Translations under genes and position numbers: made by a program | Assembly: GCF_003012795.1 (NCBI RefSeq) | Contig: NZ_PXYH01000005.1 | Span: 62,001 to 126,000, forward strand | From: Zobellella taiwanensis | GTDB lineage: Bacteria > Pseudomonadota > Gammaproteobacteria > Enterobacterales > Aeromonadaceae | Reading direction: 5' to 3' | DNA: 64,000 nucleotides | Part shown: piece by piece, positions 47,494 through 58,274 of the stretch | Layout of the letters: every line of letters starts with the position of its first letter | How positions within the stretch are numbered: the stretch's first letter is position 1 | Notes under the pieces: model-generated | What the model was told of the DNA's origin: nothing | What the model saw: the letters and a program-made list of their open reading frames with translations, nothing else | Database searches by the model: none

Positions 47494-50071
47494 AGTTAGC
47501 CACGATATTCAGCAGCTTGCCCGGTACGTAAATCACCTTGCGAATGGTCTTGCCGTCCAGATGGCGGGCCACATTGTCCTCTGCCTTGCCGGCGGCTTCC
47601 ACCGTGTCCTGGCTGGCGTCGGCGGCCACGGTCACCTTGCCGCGCACTTTGCCGTTGACCTGCACCACCACCAGTTTTTCCTCTTCCACCAGGGCTTCGG
47701 GATCGGCCACCGGCCAGCTGGCATGATCGATATCTTCCCGGCCGAGGGCCTGCCACAGCTTGAAGCAGGTATGGGGCACGATGGGATGCAGCATCACCAC
47801 CACGGCTTCCAGGGCTTCCTGCAGCAGGGCACGGTTTTGTGCGTCGGCCATGTCCACCCGGGCCAGCAGGTTAAGCAGTTCCATGATGGCGGCGATGGCG
47901 GTGTTGAAGGTCTGGCGCCGGCCCACGTCGTCGCTCACCTTGTTGATGGTCTTGTGTACTTCCCGGCGCAGGGTCTTTTGCTCGCCGCTCAGCTCTGCCA
48001 GCCGCAGGCCTTCAACCGGGCCCCGGGCCTGGTGTTCGTACACCAGTTTCCACAACCGCTTGAGGAAACGCTGGGCGCCCTCGACGCCGGAGTCGGACCA
48101 TTCCAGGGTGAGGTCGGCGGGGGAGGCGAACATCATGAACAGCCGCACGGTGTCGGCGCCGTAGCGGTCCACCATCACCTGGGGATCGATGCCGTTGTTC
48201 TTGGACTTGGACATCTTGGTCATGCCGGTGTGCACCAGCTCGCGGCCCTCGGCGTCCACCGCTTTCTTGATGCGGCCCTTTTCGTCCCGCTCCAGGGTCA
48301 CGTCCAGCGGGCTGACCCAGGTGCGGCCGCCCTTGTCGTCGGTGTAGTAGAAGGCATCGGCCAGCACCATGCCCTGGCACAGCAGGCGCTTGAACGGCTC
48401 GTCGGACTCCACCAGGCCGGTGTCGCGCAGCAGCTTGTGGAAGAAGCGGGCATACAGCAGGTGCATGCAGGCGTGCTCAATGCCGCCGATGTACTGATCC
48501 ACCGGCAGCCAGTAGTTGGCCTTTTCCACGTCCAGCATGCCCTGATCGTAGTCGGGGCTGCAGTAGCGGGCGTAGTACCAGGACGACTCCATAAAGGTGT
48601 CGAAGGTGTCGGTTTCCCGCAGCGCCGGCTGGCCGTGGTAGGTGGTTTTGGCCCACTCGGGATCGGCCTTGATCGGGCTCTGGATACCGTCCATCACCAC
48701 GTCTTCCGGCAGCACCACCGGCAGGGACTCTTCCGGCGCGCCGACCACGGTGCCGTCTTCCAGGTTGAGCATGGGAATGGGCGCGCCCCAGTAGCGCTGG
48801 CGGCTCACCCCCCAGTCGCGCAGGCGGAAGTTGACGGTGCGCCGGCCCAGGCCCTTTTCTTCCAGCGTTTTGGCGATGGCGTCAAAGGCCTGCTCGAAGT
48901 TCAGGCCGTCGAATTCGCCGGAGTGAAACAGCACGCCCTTTTCGGTATAGGCCTCGGTGCTTACGTCCGGTTCGCTGCCGTCGGCGGGCTTGATCACCGG
49001 CACTATGTCGAGGCCGTATTTGCCGGCAAACTCATGGTCGCGCTGGTCGTGGGCGGGCACCGCCATCACGGCGCCAGAGCCGTAATCCATCAGCACGAAG
49101 TTGGCGACCCAGATGGGTACCTGTTTGCCGGTGAGCGGGTGCACCGCCATCAGGCCGGTGGCCATGCCCTTCTTCTCCATGGTGGCCATCTCGGCCTCGG
49201 CCACCTTGTTGTGCCGGCAGTCGTCGATAAAGGCGGCCAGGGCCGGGTTGTTTTCGGCAGCGCGCGCAGCCAGCGGGTGGCCGGCGGCAATGCCCACGTA
49301 GGTGACGCCAAACAGGGTGTCGGGGCGGGTGGTGTATACCTCAAAGCTGTCGGTGCTGCCTGCCACCGCAAAGCGCAGGGTCACGCCCTCGCTGCGGCCA
49401 ATCCAGTTGCGCTGCATGGTCTTGACCTGCTCGGGCCAGCCGTCCAGGTGGTCGATGTCGTTGAGCAGCTCTTCCGCATAGTCGGTGATCTTGATAAACC
49501 ACTGGGGAATTTCCTTCTGCTCCACCGGGGTGTCGCAGCGCCAGCAGCAGCCGTCGTTGACCTGCTCGTTGGCGAGCACGGTTTCGTCGTTGGGGCACCA
49601 GTTGACCGAGGAGGTTTTCTTGTAGACCAGGCCCTTGTCATACAGCTTGGTAAAGAACCACTGCTCCCAGCGGTAGTATTCGGGGGTGCAGGTAGCCAGC
49701 TCTCTGTCCCAGTCGTAACCAAAACCCAGTCGCTTGAGCTGGTTTTTCATGTAGTCGATGTTTTCGTAGGTCCAGGGTGCCGGCGCTGTCTTGTTGTTGA
49801 CGGCGGCGTTTTCGGCGGGCAGGCCAAAGGCATCCCAGCCGATGGGCTGGAGCACATTTTTGCCCTGCAACCGTTGATAACGGGAGATGACGTCGCCTAT
49901 GGTGTAGTTACGGACGTGCCCCATATGTAGCCGACCTGAGGGGTAGGGGAACATGGACAGGCAGTAGAATTTGTCCTTGCCCGCGTGTTCGGTTGCCTTG
50001 AAGGTCTGCTTTTCGGCCCAAAAGCGTTGCACTTCAGGCTCAATATTCTGGGGATTGAATTGCTCTTGCAT
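47492..50071 (-). CDS. leuS: Leucyl-tRNA synthetase
   Basis: Class Ia synthetase with editing. 859 residues, full length. HIGH-type motif [20 protein letters not shown] motif [14 protein letters not shown], zinc-type cysteines in NWCPNDE and [10 protein letters not shown]1 editing domain with [14 protein letters not shown]. Promoter TTGTTG-17-TATTCT upstream. Leads the leftward leuS-lptE-holA-nadD series. Confidence 0.98.
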   Translation of the reverse strand: MQEQFNPQNIEPEVQRFWAEKQTFKATEHAGKDKFYCLSMFPYPSGRLHMGHVRNYTIGDVISRYQRLQGKNVLQPIGWDAFGLPAENAAVNNKTAPAPWTYENIDYMKNQLKRLGFGYDWDRELATCTPEYYRWEQWFFTKLYDKGLVYKKTSSVNWCPNDETVLANEQVNDGCCWRCDTPVEQKEIPQWFIKITDYAEELLNDIDHLDGWPEQVKTMQRNWIGRSEGVTLRFAVAGSTDSFEVYTTRPDTLFGVTYVGIAAGHPLAARAAENNPALAAFIDDCRHNKVAEAEMATMEKKGMATGLMAVHPLTGKQVPIWVANFVLMDYGSGAVMAVPAHDQRDHEFAGKYGLDIVPVIKPADGSEPDVSTEAYTEKGVLFHSGEFDGLNFEQAFDAIAKTLEEKGLGRRTVNFRLRDWGVSRQRYWGAPIPMLNLEDGTVVGAPEESLPVVLPEDVVMDGIQSPIKADPEWAKTTYHGQPALRETDTFDTFMESSWYYARYCSPDYDQGMLDVEKANYWLPVDQYIGGIEHACMHLLYARFFHKLLRDTGLVESDEPFKRLLCQGMVLADAFYYTDDKGGRTWVSPLDVTLERDEKGRIKKAVDAEGRELVHTGMTKMSKSKNNGIDPQVMVDRYGADTVRLFMMFASPADLTLEWSDSGVEGAQRFLKRLWKLVYEHQARGPVEGLRLAELSGEQKTLRREVHKTINKVSDDVGRRQTFNTAIAAIMELLNLLARVDMADAQNRALLQEALEAVVVMLHPIVPHTCFKLWQALGREDIDHASWPVADPEALVEEEKLVVVQVNGKVRGKVTVAADASQDTVEAAGKAEDNVARHLDGKTIRKVIYVPGKLLNIVAN

Positions 50072-50124
50072 TAGTGACGTCCGGTTCCGTTAATGGGGTG
50101 GTAACACCAGCGATAAATCGGCAT

Positions 50125-50153
50125 AGAATACCCCAGGGGGTAGCCTGCAACAA
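50125..50153 (-). promoter_or_regulatory. Sigma-70 promoter of leuS
   Basis: On the minus strand: TTGTTG (50153-50148), 17 nt, TATTCT (50130-50125). A TACCCC/GGGGTA inverted repeat spans the spacer and -10 edge. Confidence 0.6.
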
Positions 50154-50188
50154 TAGCGCCCCCTCCCGGCAGCACGGAGGAAAGCACC

Positions 50189-50668
50189 ATGAGCGAGCAA
50201 GGGGACAAGCATAAAAAAGGTTACGAGGCCTTTGTGGAGGAGTTGCACCGCCAGTGGCGGCAGGCGGAGGACACCACCCTTAAGGAGCTGGTAGAAAAAA
50301 CCCAGGCCTACATGGAAGCGGCCGGGGATCTGACCCGGGACGAGCTGGCGCTGATCGCCGAGTACGTCAAGCGGGACCTGGCCGAGTACAGCGGTGAGGA
50401 ATTCCGGGACAGCCTGTTCTACCGGCGCATCCGCGAAACCGTGTGGGGCTGGCTGGCCGGGGCTACCGACAAGAGCCGGCTGGAATGGCAGGAGTTTGCC
50501 CAGGATCTGGCCCATCATGGTGAATACCGGGCCGGTGAGGTGGTGGGGCCCGGATTCTACGACTGTACCCTGTGCGCCCACCGCCATGAAATTACCCATC
50601 CCGAGGTACTCACCGGCTGCCTCGAATGCGGCCACGACGTTTTTATCCGCCGCCCGCTGACCCCCTGA
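50189..50668 (+). CDS. ybeL: Zinc-ribbon protein YbeL (DUF1451)
   Basis: 159 residues, near the E. coli YbeL length. Helical N-terminal part (KKGYEAFVEELHRQWRQ, TLKELVEKTQAYMEAAG) then a C-terminal zinc ribbon with CTLC and CLEC. Function unknown. GGAGGAAA ribosome site; divergent from leuS and convergent with lnt (1 bp between stops), as in E. coli. Confidence 0.92.
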   Translation: MSEQGDKHKKGYEAFVEELHRQWRQAEDTTLKELVEKTQAYMEAAGDLTRDELALIAEYVKRDLAEYSGEEFRDSLFYRRIRETVWGWLAGATDKSRLEWQEFAQDLAHHGEYRAGEVVGPGFYDCTLCAHRHEITHPEVLTGCLECGHDVFIRRPLTP

Positions 50669-50669
50669 A

Positions 50670-52193
50670 TTACTTGAACAGCCGCCGGCCCGGCTCCAGC
50701 CCGAAGGCACCGACGGGCCGGTGCCGGCAACAGGCGGCAAAGGCCAGGCACAGGGCCAGCCAGCCCAGCAGGGGCAGGTTGCCGAAACGGGCATAGGGTG
50801 TCAGGCCGGTCATGCCGGTCACCTCGGCCCTGAGTACCCCCGCTTCGAACTGGGGCAGGCTGGCGGTGATCCTCCCCTTTTCGTCGGTGACCAGGGTAAC
50901 CCCGTTGTTGGTGGCGCGGACCAGGGGACGCCCCAGCTCCAGGGCGCGCATGCGGGCGATTTGCTGATGTTGCCAGGGGCCGATGGACTGGCCGAACCAG
51001 GTGTCGTTGGAGACCGTCAGCAGGTAGTCGGTATCGGCCTTGAGGTTGTCGCGCACCAGGCCGGGGAAGGCGACTTCGTAGCAGATGGCTACGCTGAAAC
51101 GATGGCCGGCGCCGGCCAGATCCGGTTGCCCCGCCTCGCCCCGGGAAAAGGACGACATGGGCAGGTTGAAAAAGGGCGCCAGCGGGCGCAGCCAGTCGCC
51201 GAAGGGCACGAATTCGCCGATGGGCACCAGTTGCTGTTTGTAGTAACGATTGTCGTGGCCGGGCTGGTAGCGACCGTCGCCGAGGCCGATCACCGCGTTG
51301 TAGGTTTCCCCCTCGGCCGGGCGGGAAACGATGCCGGTGAGCAGGCTCTGGCCGCGCTCATGCATCAGCTGGTCGACCTGGCCAAGCCAGGGAGCCAGTT
51401 GCTGCTCGGACGCGGGCAGTGCCGATTCTGGCCAGACCACCAGGTCGGCGTCCAGCTCCGGCAGGGTCAGTTCCAGGTAGCGCTCCAGGCTCAGTTCCAG
51501 CTGGCCGGGGATCCACTTCAGGGATTGCTCGATATTGCCCTGTACCAGAACCAGGCGCTGGGTCTGGGTGGGGCTGACCCAGTGCAGCAGCTGGCTGCCA
51601 TAGGCCAGCGCCCACAGCAGCAGGGCGAGCAGGCCAGGCTGCCAGCGGCGCTGGGTTGCCAGCAGGCAGAGCGCACCGGCGCTGAAGGCCAGCACCCAGC
51701 TGATACCCTGAACCCCCAACAGCGGCGCCAGTCCCGCCAGGGGGCCGTCCAACTGGCTGTAGCCGAACCAGAGCCAGGGAAAGCCGGTCAGCACCCAGCC
51801 CCGCAGCCAGTCGGCGGCCACCAGCAGCACCGGCAGCACCCACAGCAGGCGGGCCAGGGGAGAGGCAACATAGCGACGTGCCAGCCACAGCGCCAGGGCG
51901 TTGTAGAGGGACAAATAGGCGGCCAGCAACGCCACCAGCAGGAAGGCGGCGACCAGCGGCAGGCCGCCGAACAGGGTCATGCTGTTGTGGATCCACCACA
52001 GTCCCGGCAGATAGAGTCCCAGGCTCCAGGCAAAGCCGCGCCGGGCCGCCAGGGCGGGCGAGGGGGCTGTGGCCTGCACGAAGAGGCCCAGCAGAGACAC
52101 CAGGGCAAGGGGCCAGAGATCGAACGGACTGAAGGCGAAAACGCCGAGGGCCCCGCTGAGCAGGGCCCCTAGGATGGGCAGCAATCTGTGCAC
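50670..52193 (-). CDS. lnt: Apolipoprotein N-acyltransferase
   Basis: Inner-membrane enzyme adding the third acyl chain to lipoproteins. 507 residues: about eight helices (N-terminal six plus one near the end) and a periplasmic nitrilase domain with catalytic Glu in VVWPESALPAS, Lys in RYYKQQLVPIGE and Cys in VAICYEVAFP. It starts with GTG directly after the corC stop. Substrates in this window include YajG, RlpA, LptE, LolB and ApbE. Confidence 0.96.
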   Translation of the reverse strand: MHRLLPILGALLSGALGVFAFSPFDLWPLALVSLLGLFVQATAPSPALAARRGFAWSLGLYLPGLWWIHNSMTLFGGLPLVAAFLLVALLAAYLSLYNALALWLARRYVASPLARLLWVLPVLLVAADWLRGWVLTGFPWLWFGYSQLDGPLAGLAPLLGVQGISWVLAFSAGALCLLATQRRWQPGLLALLLWALAYGSQLLHWVSPTQTQRLVLVQGNIEQSLKWIPGQLELSLERYLELTLPELDADLVVWPESALPASEQQLAPWLGQVDQLMHERGQSLLTGIVSRPAEGETYNAVIGLGDGRYQPGHDNRYYKQQLVPIGEFVPFGDWLRPLAPFFNLPMSSFSRGEAGQPDLAGAGHRFSVAICYEVAFPGLVRDNLKADTDYLLTVSNDTWFGQSIGPWQHQQIARMRALELGRPLVRATNNGVTLVTDEKGRITASLPQFEAGVLRAEVTGMTGLTPYARFGNLPLLGWLALCLAFAACCRHRPVGAFGLEPGRRLFK

Positions 52194-53075
52194 TTATACC
52201 GGTTCCGAAGAGGAGGTTTCCTGATTGTCCGGTATCTTAACCTGCAACTGCAGCAAGCGTCGACGATCGGCGTGGGCCACCTTGAACACGAATCCCTCGA
52301 TCTCGACCTGCTCGCCCTTGGCGGGCAGGTGGCCGAAGGCATGCATCACCATGCCGCCGATGGTATCGGCTTCTTCGTCGCTGAAGTGGGTATGGAAGAA
52401 TTCGTTGAAGTCCTCGATGTCGGTGAGCGCGGCCACCGCATAGACCCGCTTGCTGATCTGGCGGATTTCGGCGCTTTCCTCGGCGTCGTACTCGTCCTCG
52501 ATGTCGCCGACGATCAGTTCGAGGATATCCTCTATGGTCACCAGGCCGGACACGCCGCCGAATTCATCCACCACTATGGCCATGTGATAGCGCTCTTCCC
52601 GGAATTCCTTGAGCAACTTGTCGAGCCGTTTGCTCTCGGGCACCACCACTGCCGGGCGCAGTACCTTGTCGATGGAGAAGGGCTCCTCGGTCAGGCCGAA
52701 GCCGTATTGCAGCAGATCCTTGGCCAGCAGTATGCCCTCGATGTGGTCCTTGTCTTCGTTGACCACCGGAAAGCGGGAGTGGGTGGACTCGATGATCATC
52801 GGCAGAAACGCCGACACCGGCTGGGATTTTTCCACCGTTACCATCTGGGAACGGGGGATCATGATGTCGCGGACCCGCAGCTCGCTGACTTCCAGCACCC
52901 CCTCGATCATGTCCTTGGTATCCTGATCGATAAGGTCGCGCTCGCCCGCGTCCATGATGACTTCTACCAGTTCTTCCCGATTCTTCGGTTCGCCCTGAAA
53001 AAGCTGGCCAAGTCGCTCAAGCCAGTTTTTCTTGCTGGACGAACCGTTTTCTGAGTTTGAATTATCGTCGCTCAT
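52194..53075 (-). CDS. corC: CorC/HlyC family CBS-domain transporter-associated protein
   Basis: 293 residues: acidic N-terminus, two CBS domains (about 70-190) with [18 protein letters not shown] and [22 protein letters not shown], and a CorC_HlyC domain (about 200-285) with [16 protein letters not shown]. Linked to Mg2+/Co2+ efflux. Directly adjacent to lnt; ybeY lies 9 bp upstream. Confidence 0.94.
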   Translation of the reverse strand: MSDDNSNSENGSSSKKNWLERLGQLFQGEPKNREELVEVIMDAGERDLIDQDTKDMIEGVLEVSELRVRDIMIPRSQMVTVEKSQPVSAFLPMIIESTHSRFPVVNEDKDHIEGILLAKDLLQYGFGLTEEPFSIDKVLRPAVVVPESKRLDKLLKEFREERYHMAIVVDEFGGVSGLVTIEDILELIVGDIEDEYDAEESAEIRQISKRVYAVAALTDIEDFNEFFHTHFSDEEADTIGGMVMHAFGHLPAKGEQVEIEGFVFKVAHADRRRLLQLQVKIPDNQETSSSEPV

Positions 53076-53084
53076 GGGACCTTG

Positions 53085-53552
53085 TTAACCTTCATCGTCG
53101 TCTTGATAGGGATTATCGATACCCAGGCGGGCCAGGATCGCTATCTCCCGGGATTCCATTATTTCGGCTTCGTCATCCTTAATATGGTCAAAGCCGAGCA
53201 AATGCAAGCAGCCGTGCACCACCATGTGCGCCCAGTGGGCTTTTGGCGCCTTGCCCTGCTCCGCTGCTTCCCGCTCCACGACCTGGCGGCAGATAACCAG
53301 ATCGCCGATCAGCGGCAGCTCGACCCCGGGAGGCGCCTCGAACGGAAAGGACAATACATTGGTGGGCTTGTCCTTGCCGCGGTAGTCCCGGTTGAGTGCC
53401 TGGCTTTCGGTCTCGTCCACCAGCCGCACGGTGATTTCGGTCTCATCCCGCTCACCCTCCAGGGCGGCGGCAAGCCACTGTTCAACATCCTGCTCGATGG
53501 GCAGGCCGGGCGCCTCATCGCAGGCGATTTGCAAATCCAGCCACAGGGTCAT
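53085..53552 (-). CDS. ybeY: Endoribonuclease YbeY
   Basis: Single-strand RNase for 16S rRNA 3' maturation and 70S quality control. 155 residues; metal site [19 protein letters not shown] (H-x3-H-x5-H) and [22 protein letters not shown] overlaps the ybeZ stop by 4 nt. Confidence 0.97.
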   Translation of the reverse strand: MTLWLDLQIACDEAPGLPIEQDVEQWLAAALEGERDETEITVRLVDETESQALNRDYRGKDKPTNVLSFPFEAPPGVELPLIGDLVICRQVVEREAAEQGKAPKAHWAHMVVHGCLHLLGFDHIKDDEAEIMESREIAILARLGIDNPYQDDDEG

Positions 53553-54592
53553 GCAGGGGATTCTCCCTTGGTCTGAGTCGCGCTTTGCTGGCGCTTTTGC
53601 GCATCATCAAAGGCCTCGTAGGCGCGTACGATGCGGGCCACCACGGGATGGCGCACCACGTCTTCGGCGCGGAAAAAGTTGAATGACAGCCCTTCCACCT
53701 CGCTCAGCACCTCGATGGCGTGACGCAGGCCGGACTTGGCATTGCGGGGCAAGTCGATCTGGGTGATATCGCCGGTGATCACCGCCTTGGAGTTGAAGCC
53801 GATGCGGGTCAGGAACATTTTCATCTGCTCCACCGTGGTATTCTGGCTTTCGTCCAGGATGATAAAGGCGTCGTTCAGGGTGCGGCCGCGCATGTAGGCG
53901 AGCGGCGCCACTTCGATGACGTTGCGCTCAATCAGCTTTTCCACCCGCTCGAAGCCCAGCATTTCGAACAGGGCGTCGTACAGGGGGCGCAGGTAGGGAT
54001 CGACCTTCTGGCTCAGATCCCCGGGCAAAAAGCCCAGTTTTTCGCCCGCTTCCACCGCCGGGCGGGTCAGCAGGATGCGGCGGATCTCCTGTCGCTCCAG
54101 GGCGTCCACCGCGGCGGCGACCGCCAGGTAGGTTTTGCCGGTGCCGGCCGGACCTATGCCGAAGGTAATGTCGTGGGTCAGGATATGCGCGACATACTGG
54201 GCCTGGTTGGGGGTGCGCGGCTTGATCAGGCCCCGCTTGGTCTTGATGGTGACTTCCTTGCCGTAGCGATAGCCGGGGTCGGATTCGTCATCCTGCTCCA
54301 GTACCCGGGCTTCCTTGATGGCCAGGTGAACCTGCTCGGGAGTGATGTCGGGTACGCCCTGGCCCCGTACCGGCTGGGTGGCCAGGTAGAGATCGCGCAG
54401 CAGCTCGCCCACCGCCTGGGTAACGGCGACCGGACCGACCACATGAAAATGCTGGTTGTGATAGTTGATCTCAACGCCCAGGCGGCGTTCCAGTTGCTTG
54501 AGGTTGTCGTCAAAGGGGCCGCACAGGCTGGCCAGGCGCTGGCCATCCGCCGGCGCCAGCTCGAGTTCCAGATGGGTGACGTTGGGGGTCAA
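53549..54592 (-). CDS. ybeZ: PhoH-like ATPase YbeZ
   Basis: 347 residues; N-terminal KH-like region ([20 protein letters not shown]), then a PhoH NTPase: Walker [12 protein letters not shown], Walker [13 protein letters not shown]. Works with YbeY in rRNA processing. I start at the TTG at 54592, preceded by AGGAG at 5 nt; a TTG at 54610 would add six residues but has no ribosome site. A heptamer array begins 20 bp upstream. Confidence 0.94.
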   Translation of the reverse strand: MTPNVTHLELELAPADGQRLASLCGPFDDNLKQLERRLGVEINYHNQHFHVVGPVAVTQAVGELLRDLYLATQPVRGQGVPDITPEQVHLAIKEARVLEQDDESDPGYRYGKEVTIKTKRGLIKPRTPNQAQYVAHILTHDITFGIGPAGTGKTYLAVAAAVDALERQEIRRILLTRPAVEAGEKLGFLPGDLSQKVDPYLRPLYDALFEMLGFERVEKLIERNVIEVAPLAYMRGRTLNDAFIILDESQNTTVEQMKMFLTRIGFNSKAVITGDITQIDLPRNAKSGLRHAIEVLSEVEGLSFNFFRAEDVVRHPVVARIVRAYEAFDDAQKRQQSATQTKGESPA

Positions 54593-54611
54593 GGTAACTC
54601 CTGTTGCCAAA

Positions 54612-54807
54612 AAGCTTTAAGCCGTAAGCCGTAAGCTTGAAGCTAAAAGCAAACATACTCCTGCCGGAGTCATACTGATAGTTTGACCGCAACACCGGGC
54701 TCGTTCATTGCCATGACTGAACATGAGCTTATCGTCTGAATTGGGCCCGGTGATAGCAGACAACTTTAGTCTGTCTTACAGCTTAAAGCTGATAGCTTAC
54801 AGCTGTC
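54612..54807. repeat. Paired heptamer arrays, AGC-type, miaB-ybeZ gap
   Basis: Six units at 54612-54653 (AAGCTTT, AAGCCGT x2, AAGCTTG, AAGCTAA, AAGCAAA) and four inverted units at 54780-54807 (AGCTTAA, AGCTGAT, AGCTTAC, AGCTGTC), with a 126-bp spacer. The right array ends 1 bp before the miaB stop; the left array ends 20 bp before the ybeZ start. Confidence 0.8.
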
Positions 54808-54808
54808 G

Positions 54809-56239
54809 TTAAGGGGTAAAGGTGGCCACGCCGACTTCGTCGGGTACGCCGTCGGGGCGACGGGCCAGGATGCTCTGGGGCGATATCTGGCTGCGCAGAT
54901 CCATCTCGTCCTCGCCGCGCAGGAAGGTGCCGCGCAGGCTGTGGGGCATCACTTCGGTGATCTCCACGTCGGCAAAACCGCCGATAAGGCGATGGGGGCC
55001 TTCGAAGTTCACCACCCGGTTGTTCTCGGTGCGGCCACGCAGTTCCATGGGGTTGAGCTTGGAGGGGCCTTCCACCAGGATACGCTGGGTGGAGCCGAGC
55101 ATCTGCCGGCTGATCTGCTGGGCCTGGTTGTTGATCACATTCTGCAACCGGTACAGACGTTCCTTTTTCTCTTCCATCGGAATGTCGTCGGGCAGATCGG
55201 CGGCCGGGGTGCCCGGGCGGGGGCTGTAGATAAAGCTGAAGCTCATGTCGAAGCCCACGTCCTCGATGAGTTTCATGGTCTTCTCGAAGTCGTCCGCCTC
55301 TTCCCCGGGGAAGCCCACGATAAAGTCGGAGCTGATGGTGATGTCGGGGCGGGCCGCACGCAGCTTGCGGATCTTGGACTTGTATTCCAGGGCGGTGTGG
55401 GGCCGCTTCATCAGGGTGAGGATGCGATCCGAGCCGCTCTGCACCGGCAGGTGCAGGAAGCTGACCAGCTCGGGGGTGTCCTTGTACACCTCGATGATGT
55501 CGTCGGTGAATTCGATGGGGTGGCTGGTGGTGTAGCGAATGCGGTCGATACCGTCGATGGCCGCCACCAGCCGCAGCAGTTCGGCGAAGCTGCAGATGTC
55601 GCCGTCATGGGTCTCGCCCCGGTAGGCGTTGACGTTCTGGCCCAGCAGGTTGACCTCGCGCACGCCCTGCTCGGCGAGCTGGGCGATTTCAAAGAGTACG
55701 TCGTCGAGCGGCCGGCTCACTTCCTCGCCGCGGGTATAGGGCACCACGCAGAAGGAGCAGTACTTGGAGCAGCCTTCCATGATAGAGACAAAGGCGGTGG
55801 CGCCCTCGGCCCTGGGCTCGGGCAGGCGGTCGAATTTTTCGATCTCGGGGAAGCTCACATCCACCTGGGCGCCGCGGCCCTCGAGCACGGACTTGATCAT
55901 GGCCGGCAGCCGGTGCAGGGTCTGGGGCCCGAACACGATGTCCACGAAGGGCGCGCGGGAGCGGATGGCTTCACCTTCCTGGGAGGCGACGCAGCCGCCG
56001 ACCCCGATCACCAGCCTGGGGTTGGCTTCCTTCAGCGGACGCCAGCGGCCGAGCTGATGAAAGACCTTTTCCTGGGCCTTTTCGCGGATGGAGCAGGTGT
56101 TGAGCAGCAGCACATCGGCCTGCTCGGCGTCCTCGGTGAGCTGGTAGCCGTGGGTGGCGTCCAGCAGGTCGGCCATCTTGGATGAATCGTACTCGTTCAT
56201 CTGACAGCCCCAGGTCTTGATATGAAGTTTTTTGCTCAT
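54809..56239 (-). CDS. miaB: tRNA-2-methylthio-N6-dimethylallyladenosine synthase
   Basis: Radical-SAM methylthiotransferase modifying A37 of UNN-reading tRNAs. 476 residues: N-terminal UPF0004 domain with MNEYDS and cysteines in [12 protein letters not shown] and [10 protein letters not shown], radical-SAM [17 protein letters not shown], and C-terminal TRAM domain. Start ATG at 56239. Divergent from ubiF across 163 bp. Confidence 0.96.
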   Translation of the reverse strand: MSKKLHIKTWGCQMNEYDSSKMADLLDATHGYQLTEDAEQADVLLLNTCSIREKAQEKVFHQLGRWRPLKEANPRLVIGVGGCVASQEGEAIRSRAPFVDIVFGPQTLHRLPAMIKSVLEGRGAQVDVSFPEIEKFDRLPEPRAEGATAFVSIMEGCSKYCSFCVVPYTRGEEVSRPLDDVLFEIAQLAEQGVREVNLLGQNVNAYRGETHDGDICSFAELLRLVAAIDGIDRIRYTTSHPIEFTDDIIEVYKDTPELVSFLHLPVQSGSDRILTLMKRPHTALEYKSKIRKLRAARPDITISSDFIVGFPGEEADDFEKTMKLIEDVGFDMSFSFIYSPRPGTPAADLPDDIPMEEKKERLYRLQNVINNQAQQISRQMLGSTQRILVEGPSKLNPMELRGRTENNRVVNFEGPHRLIGGFADVEITEVMPHSLRGTFLRGEDEMDLRSQISPQSILARRPDGVPDEVGVATFTP

Positions 56240-56402
56240 GGCGCTCTTGGATTACAGCAAAGGGACATGCGTTTTGGACCGGGCATTCTACTCTTTTCTC
56301 CCGGCAGTGACCAGATAATATCCAGCCTGAACCGGGCCAGAACGATGCCGAAATAACGCCGTATTTGGGTTAGAATGGCTCAAAAATCCAGAGGTTATAC
56401 AG

Positions 56403-57572
56403 ATGGAACACTGTGATATCGCCATTATCGGCGGCGGCATGGTCGGCGCCCTGGCGGCGGCCCTGCTGGCGCCCAGCGGCCTGGCCATCCGTGTGCTGGA
56501 AAGCCGCCCGCCCCGGCCTTTTGAGGCAGGCAACCCTCATGATGTGCGTATTTCCTCGCTCAGCGCCGCCTCGGTGAGGCTGTTGCAGCAGGCTGGGGCC
56601 TGGGATGCCATCACGGCCATGCGGGCCTGGCTCTACCGGCGGCTGGAGGCGAGCGAATGGGACGGTTTCGCCACCCGCTTCGAGGCCCGGGAGCTCGATT
56701 GTGATTATCTGGGCTTTATGGTGGAAAACCGGGTGATCCAGCTCGGCCTCTGGCAGGCCCTGGCCCAGTGGCGCAATGTCGTGTTTGACTGTCCGGCGGC
56801 TCTGGCCGGGATGACGCGGGACGAGCGGGGCGCCGAGTTACTGCTGGACGGCGGGCGGCGGTTGCACGCCCGGCTGGTGCTGGCCTGTGACGGCGCCGAG
56901 TCGCGCACCCGCAGCCTGGCCCGTATCGGTGTCACCGCCTGGGACTACGCCCAGCATTGCCTGTTGATCAGTGTCGAAGGTGAGGCAATGGAGCAGGATA
57001 TCACCTGGCAACAATTCCATCCCTCCGGGCCCCGGGCTCTGTTGCCGCTTGGCAACGGCAAGGCATCCCTGGTGTGGTACGACAGCAGGACACGGATCGA
57101 GCAGCTGGCGGCGTTGAGCAACGAGACCCTGGCCCATGAGGTGGCGGCGCACTTTCCGGCCCGCCTGGGACCGGTGCGGGTGCTGGACAAGGGCCATTTC
57201 CCTTTGCGCCGCCGCCATGCCAATCAGTACGTCAAGGGCGCCGTGGTGCTGCTGGGGGATGCGGCTCATACCATCAACCCGCTGGCGGGGCAGGGCGTCA
57301 ACCTCGGCTTCAAGGATGTGATGGTGCTTGGCGAACTGGTGCACCAGGCGGTAGAAGGCGGGACCGATTTTGCCGCCCCCGACCTGCTTTTGCGTTATGA
57401 ATGCCGGCGCCGGCCCGACAATCTGTTGATGCAGGGCGCCATGGATCTGTTCTATCAGGCCTTCAGCAACGATCTGCCACCACTTAAACTGCTGCGCAAC
57501 CTGGGGCTGAAGGCTGCCGAACATGGCGGCCCGCTGAAAAACCGGGTGATGAAATACGCCATGGGGTTGTAA
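56403..57572 (+). CDS. ubiF: 3-demethoxyubiquinol 3-hydroxylase
   Basis: FAD monooxygenase of aerobic ubiquinone synthesis. 389 residues; dinucleotide motif [19 protein letters not shown]-motif [12 protein letters not shown] and the second FAD motif [23 protein letters not shown] (GD...P). UbiF, VisC/UbiI and UbiH are paralogues; position beside miaB and the tRNA operon, as in E. coli, supports UbiF. Followed by a long heptamer array and a terminator shared with the tRNA operon. Confidence 0.9.
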   Translation: MEHCDIAIIGGGMVGALAAALLAPSGLAIRVLESRPPRPFEAGNPHDVRISSLSAASVRLLQQAGAWDAITAMRAWLYRRLEASEWDGFATRFEARELDCDYLGFMVENRVIQLGLWQALAQWRNVVFDCPAALAGMTRDERGAELLLDGGRRLHARLVLACDGAESRTRSLARIGVTAWDYAQHCLLISVEGEAMEQDITWQQFHPSGPRALLPLGNGKASLVWYDSRTRIEQLAALSNETLAHEVAAHFPARLGPVRVLDKGHFPLRRRHANQYVKGAVVLLGDAAHTINPLAGQGVNLGFKDVMVLGELVHQAVEGGTDFAAPDLLLRYECRRRPDNLLMQGAMDLFYQAFSNDLPPLKLLRNLGLKAAEHGGPLKNRVMKYAMGL

Positions 57573-57577
57573 ATTCA

Positions 57578-57750
57578 GGGACTTGGGATTGGGGAATAGG
57601 GACTGGTACGATTCCCCAATCCCCAATCCCCAATCCCCAATCCCCAATCCCCAATCCCCAATCCCCAATCCCCAATCCCCAATCCCCAATCCCCAATCCC
57701 CAATCCCCAATCCCCAATCCCCAATCCCCAATCCCCAATCCCAAGTCCCG
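57578..57750. repeat. Long heptamer array, 17 perfect AATCCCC units
   Basis: Left arm 57578-57605: GGGACTT, GGGATTG, GGGAATA, GGGACTG. After 5 bp, right arm 57611-57750: ATTCCCC, 17 x AATCCCC (57618-57736), AATCCCA, AGTCCCG, i.e. 20 units in 140 bp. The arms are inverted, so the transcript can form a long hairpin. Perfect internal units point to slippage and copy-number variability. Confidence 0.95.
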
Positions 57751-57756
57751 AAAAAC

Positions 57757-57784
57757 AAAAAGCCGACCCAAAGGTCGGCTTTTT
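57757..57784. terminator. Bidirectional terminator, ubiF / tRNA operon
   Basis: AAAAAGCCGACC, loop CAAA, GGTCGGCTTTTT. It lies between convergent ubiF and the tRNA operon. Confidence 0.92.
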
Positions 57785-57792
57785 GTTTGATA

Positions 57793-57867
57793 TGGCTGGG
57801 GTACCAGGATTCGAACCTGGGAATGGCGGGATCAAAACCCGCTGCCTTACCGCTTGGCGATACCCCA
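57793..57867 (-). tRNA. tRNA-Gln (anticodon TTG)
   Basis: 75 nt with encoded CCA. Acceptor TGGGGTA/TACCCCA, anticodon stem GCGGG/CCCGC with loop TTTTGAT (TTG), T-arm CCAGG-TTCGAAT-CCTGG. Identical to the other two intact copies. Last gene of the tRNA operon. Confidence 0.97.
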
Positions 57868-57875
57868 ATTTTGAA

Positions 57876-57960
57876 TGGTGCGGGAGGCGAGACTTGAACT
57901 CGCACACCTTGCGGCGCCAGAACCTAAATCTGGTGCGTCTACCAATTTCGCCACTCCCGC
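57876..57960 (-). tRNA. tRNA-Leu (anticodon TAG)
   Basis: 85 nt with a long variable arm and encoded CCA; acceptor GCGGGAG/CTCCCGC, anticodon loop TTTAGGT between CCAGA and TCTGG. Reads CUA and related codons. Confidence 0.97.
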
Positions 57961-57966
57961 TGAGAG

Positions 57967-58043
57967 TGGTGGCTATGGCGGGATTCGAACCTGCGACCCC
58001 ATCATTATGAGTGATGTGCTCTAACCAACTGAGCTACATAGCC
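57967..58043 (-). tRNA. Elongator tRNA-Met (anticodon CAT)
   Basis: 77 nt with encoded CCA; acceptor GGCTATG/CATAGCC, anticodon loop CTCATAA between CATCA and TGATG. The paired first base and the arm sequence indicate the elongator, not the initiator. Confidence 0.95.
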
Positions 58044-58076
58044 ACATAAGCATTGAGTCGCCTCAATGTTTTTAAA

Positions 58077-58150
58077 TGGCTGGGGCACCGAGTTACTAAC
58101 CTGGGCACTGATGCCGGGATAAAAACCCGCTGTTTATCCAGCTTTACAGT
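58077..58150 (-). pseudogene. Decayed tRNA-Gln copy 1
   Basis: Aligns along its length with the intact tRNA-Gln genes, keeping the GGGG acceptor side and most of the anticodon arm, but the T-stem is broken (CCAGGTTAGTAACTCGG) and the D-arm and 5' acceptor are unrecognisable. The anticodon loop reads TTTTTAT, so the anticodon would be TTT, not TTG. No cloverleaf can form. Confidence 0.8.
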
Positions 58151-58154
58151 AAAA

Positions 58155-58229
58155 TGGCTGGGGTACCAGGATTCGAACCTGGGAATGGCGGGATCAAAAC
58201 CCGCTGCCTTACCGCTTGGCGATACCCCA
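58155..58229 (-). tRNA. tRNA-Gln (anticodon TTG)
   Basis: 75 nt, same sequence as the copy at 57793-57867; complete cloverleaf with CCA. Flanked on both sides by decayed tRNA-Gln relics. Confidence 0.97.
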
Positions 58230-58274
58230 ACAGTGATGGCGGACAGTGATAACACAGAACAAGCCATCTTGAAA

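Noticed and set aside
57484-57907. Open frames encoding repeated GLGIGDW or NPQSPIP peptides
   Set aside because: They are translations of the AATCCCC heptamer array, open in several frames because 7 nt is not a multiple of 3; no ribosome site.
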